NCBI RefSeq assembly: GCF_033568475.1
Contig: NC_133120.1
Coordinates: 90,476,151-90,540,150, forward strand
Length of the DNA: 64,000 nucleotides
Direction: 5' to 3'
Source of the DNA: Henckelia pumila
Lineage: Eukaryota; Streptophyta; Magnoliopsida; Lamiales; Gesneriaceae
The notes under the pieces are model-generated. The model saw nothing but the letters and a program-made list of their open reading frames with translations. It ran no database searches and had not been told where the DNA came from. Both the position numbers and the translations under genes were made by a program. This document shows positions 60,186 through 64,000 of this stretch, one piece after another (position 1 is the first letter of the stretch; the number at the start of each line of letters is the position of its first letter).

Positions 60186-60273
60186 AGTCAGTTATGGCGT
60201 GAAATTGGACTTCAAACTTAATTACATATATTATATATATCGCTTAGTATATAAAGACCGAGGGAAGTTCCAT
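60186..60273 (+). promoter_or_regulatory. Core promoter of isochorismate synthase
   Basis: The block 60186-60211 (containing TTATGGCGTGAAATTGGACT) is duplicated upstream in reverse. A TATA box TATATAAAG lies at 60248-60256, and the leader begins near CCGAGGGAAGTTCCAT (60258-60273). The start codon is about 100 bases past the TATA box. GAAATT recalls the core of the CBP60g/SARD1 site described for Arabidopsis ICS1, but the match is short. Confidence 0.7.
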
Positions 60274-60359
60274 TTTAATGTGTAAATCATAGGTTTTTGC
60301 GAGAAAGAAATACTATATTCAGACATACAAACACGCAAAAACCTCAAGAAAAAGCACAC

Positions 60360-63917
<3,558 letters not shown>

Positions 63918-63989
63918 AGTGCAGATGGATATATGGATGGAATGCAGCAGCCCACATTTTTTTGTTTCTTGATATCCCTCGTAAATATG

Positions 63990-63995
63990 AATAAA
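63990..63995 (+). terminator. Polyadenylation signal of isochorismate synthase
   Basis: AATAAA about 70 bases after the stop codon, at the very end of the window; the cleavage site would lie just outside. Confidence 0.6.
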
Positions 63996-64000
63996 ATAGT

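Overview
The window is nuclear DNA of a flowering plant, most likely a eudicot. Genes are split by AT-rich GT-AG introns, intergenic DNA is very AT-rich, and there are many plant transposon families. The gene set (salicylate-pathway isochorismate synthase, a thylakoid DUF1118 protein, a HIPL-type glycoprotein, a nodulin-like MFS transporter) is plant-specific. I cannot name the species.

Genes from left to right: an intronless BCS1-like AAA-ATPase (163-1659, +); a seven-exon HIPL1-like secreted or GPI-anchored protein (3851-6678, -); a two-exon NFD4/nodulin-like MFS transporter (15276-18426, +); a possible 61-residue protein (19046-19231, -); the RNA polymerase subunit RPB11 in five coding exons (22573-24729, -); a RIQ-type chloroplast protein (49981-50637, -); and a 13-exon isochorismate synthase (60360-63917, +). 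From memory, HIPL1, the nodulin-like transporter, RIQ2 and ICS1 are neighbours in the same order on Arabidopsis chromosome 1 (At1g74790, 74780, 74730, 74710). The window therefore looks like an ancient conserved gene block enlarged by transposons.

Positions 26025-49839 are one nested nest of LTR retrotransposons. The outer element is Ty3/gypsy of the Tat lineage (target duplication ATATA). It has an extra archaeal-type RNase H region and an antisense reading region with its own TATA box. A Tekay/Del-type chromovirus (27497-37585, duplication ATCAC), a related solo LTR in reverse orientation (40131-42707, duplication TAGCC) and a Cassandra miniature element carrying 5S rRNA-like sequence (48384 to about 49088) have inserted into it. 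All are treated as fossils.

Elsewhere the spacers hold a non-autonomous Helitron (8625-12221), two Mutator-type MITEs with 9-bp duplications, several other inverted-repeat MITEs, two decayed hAT remnants, four copies of a very small TRIM family, and a 1.4-kb element with long terminal inverted repeats (54374-55747).

The observations I would check first are an inverted copy of the isochorismate synthase promoter core 1.8 kb upstream of it, two conserved hairpin structures inside the Tekay-type LTRs (one with a compensatory base-pair change), and the antisense gene plus 70-bp repeat array in the Tat element. I found no CRISPR array, tRNA gene, prokaryotic island or complete novel multi-gene system.
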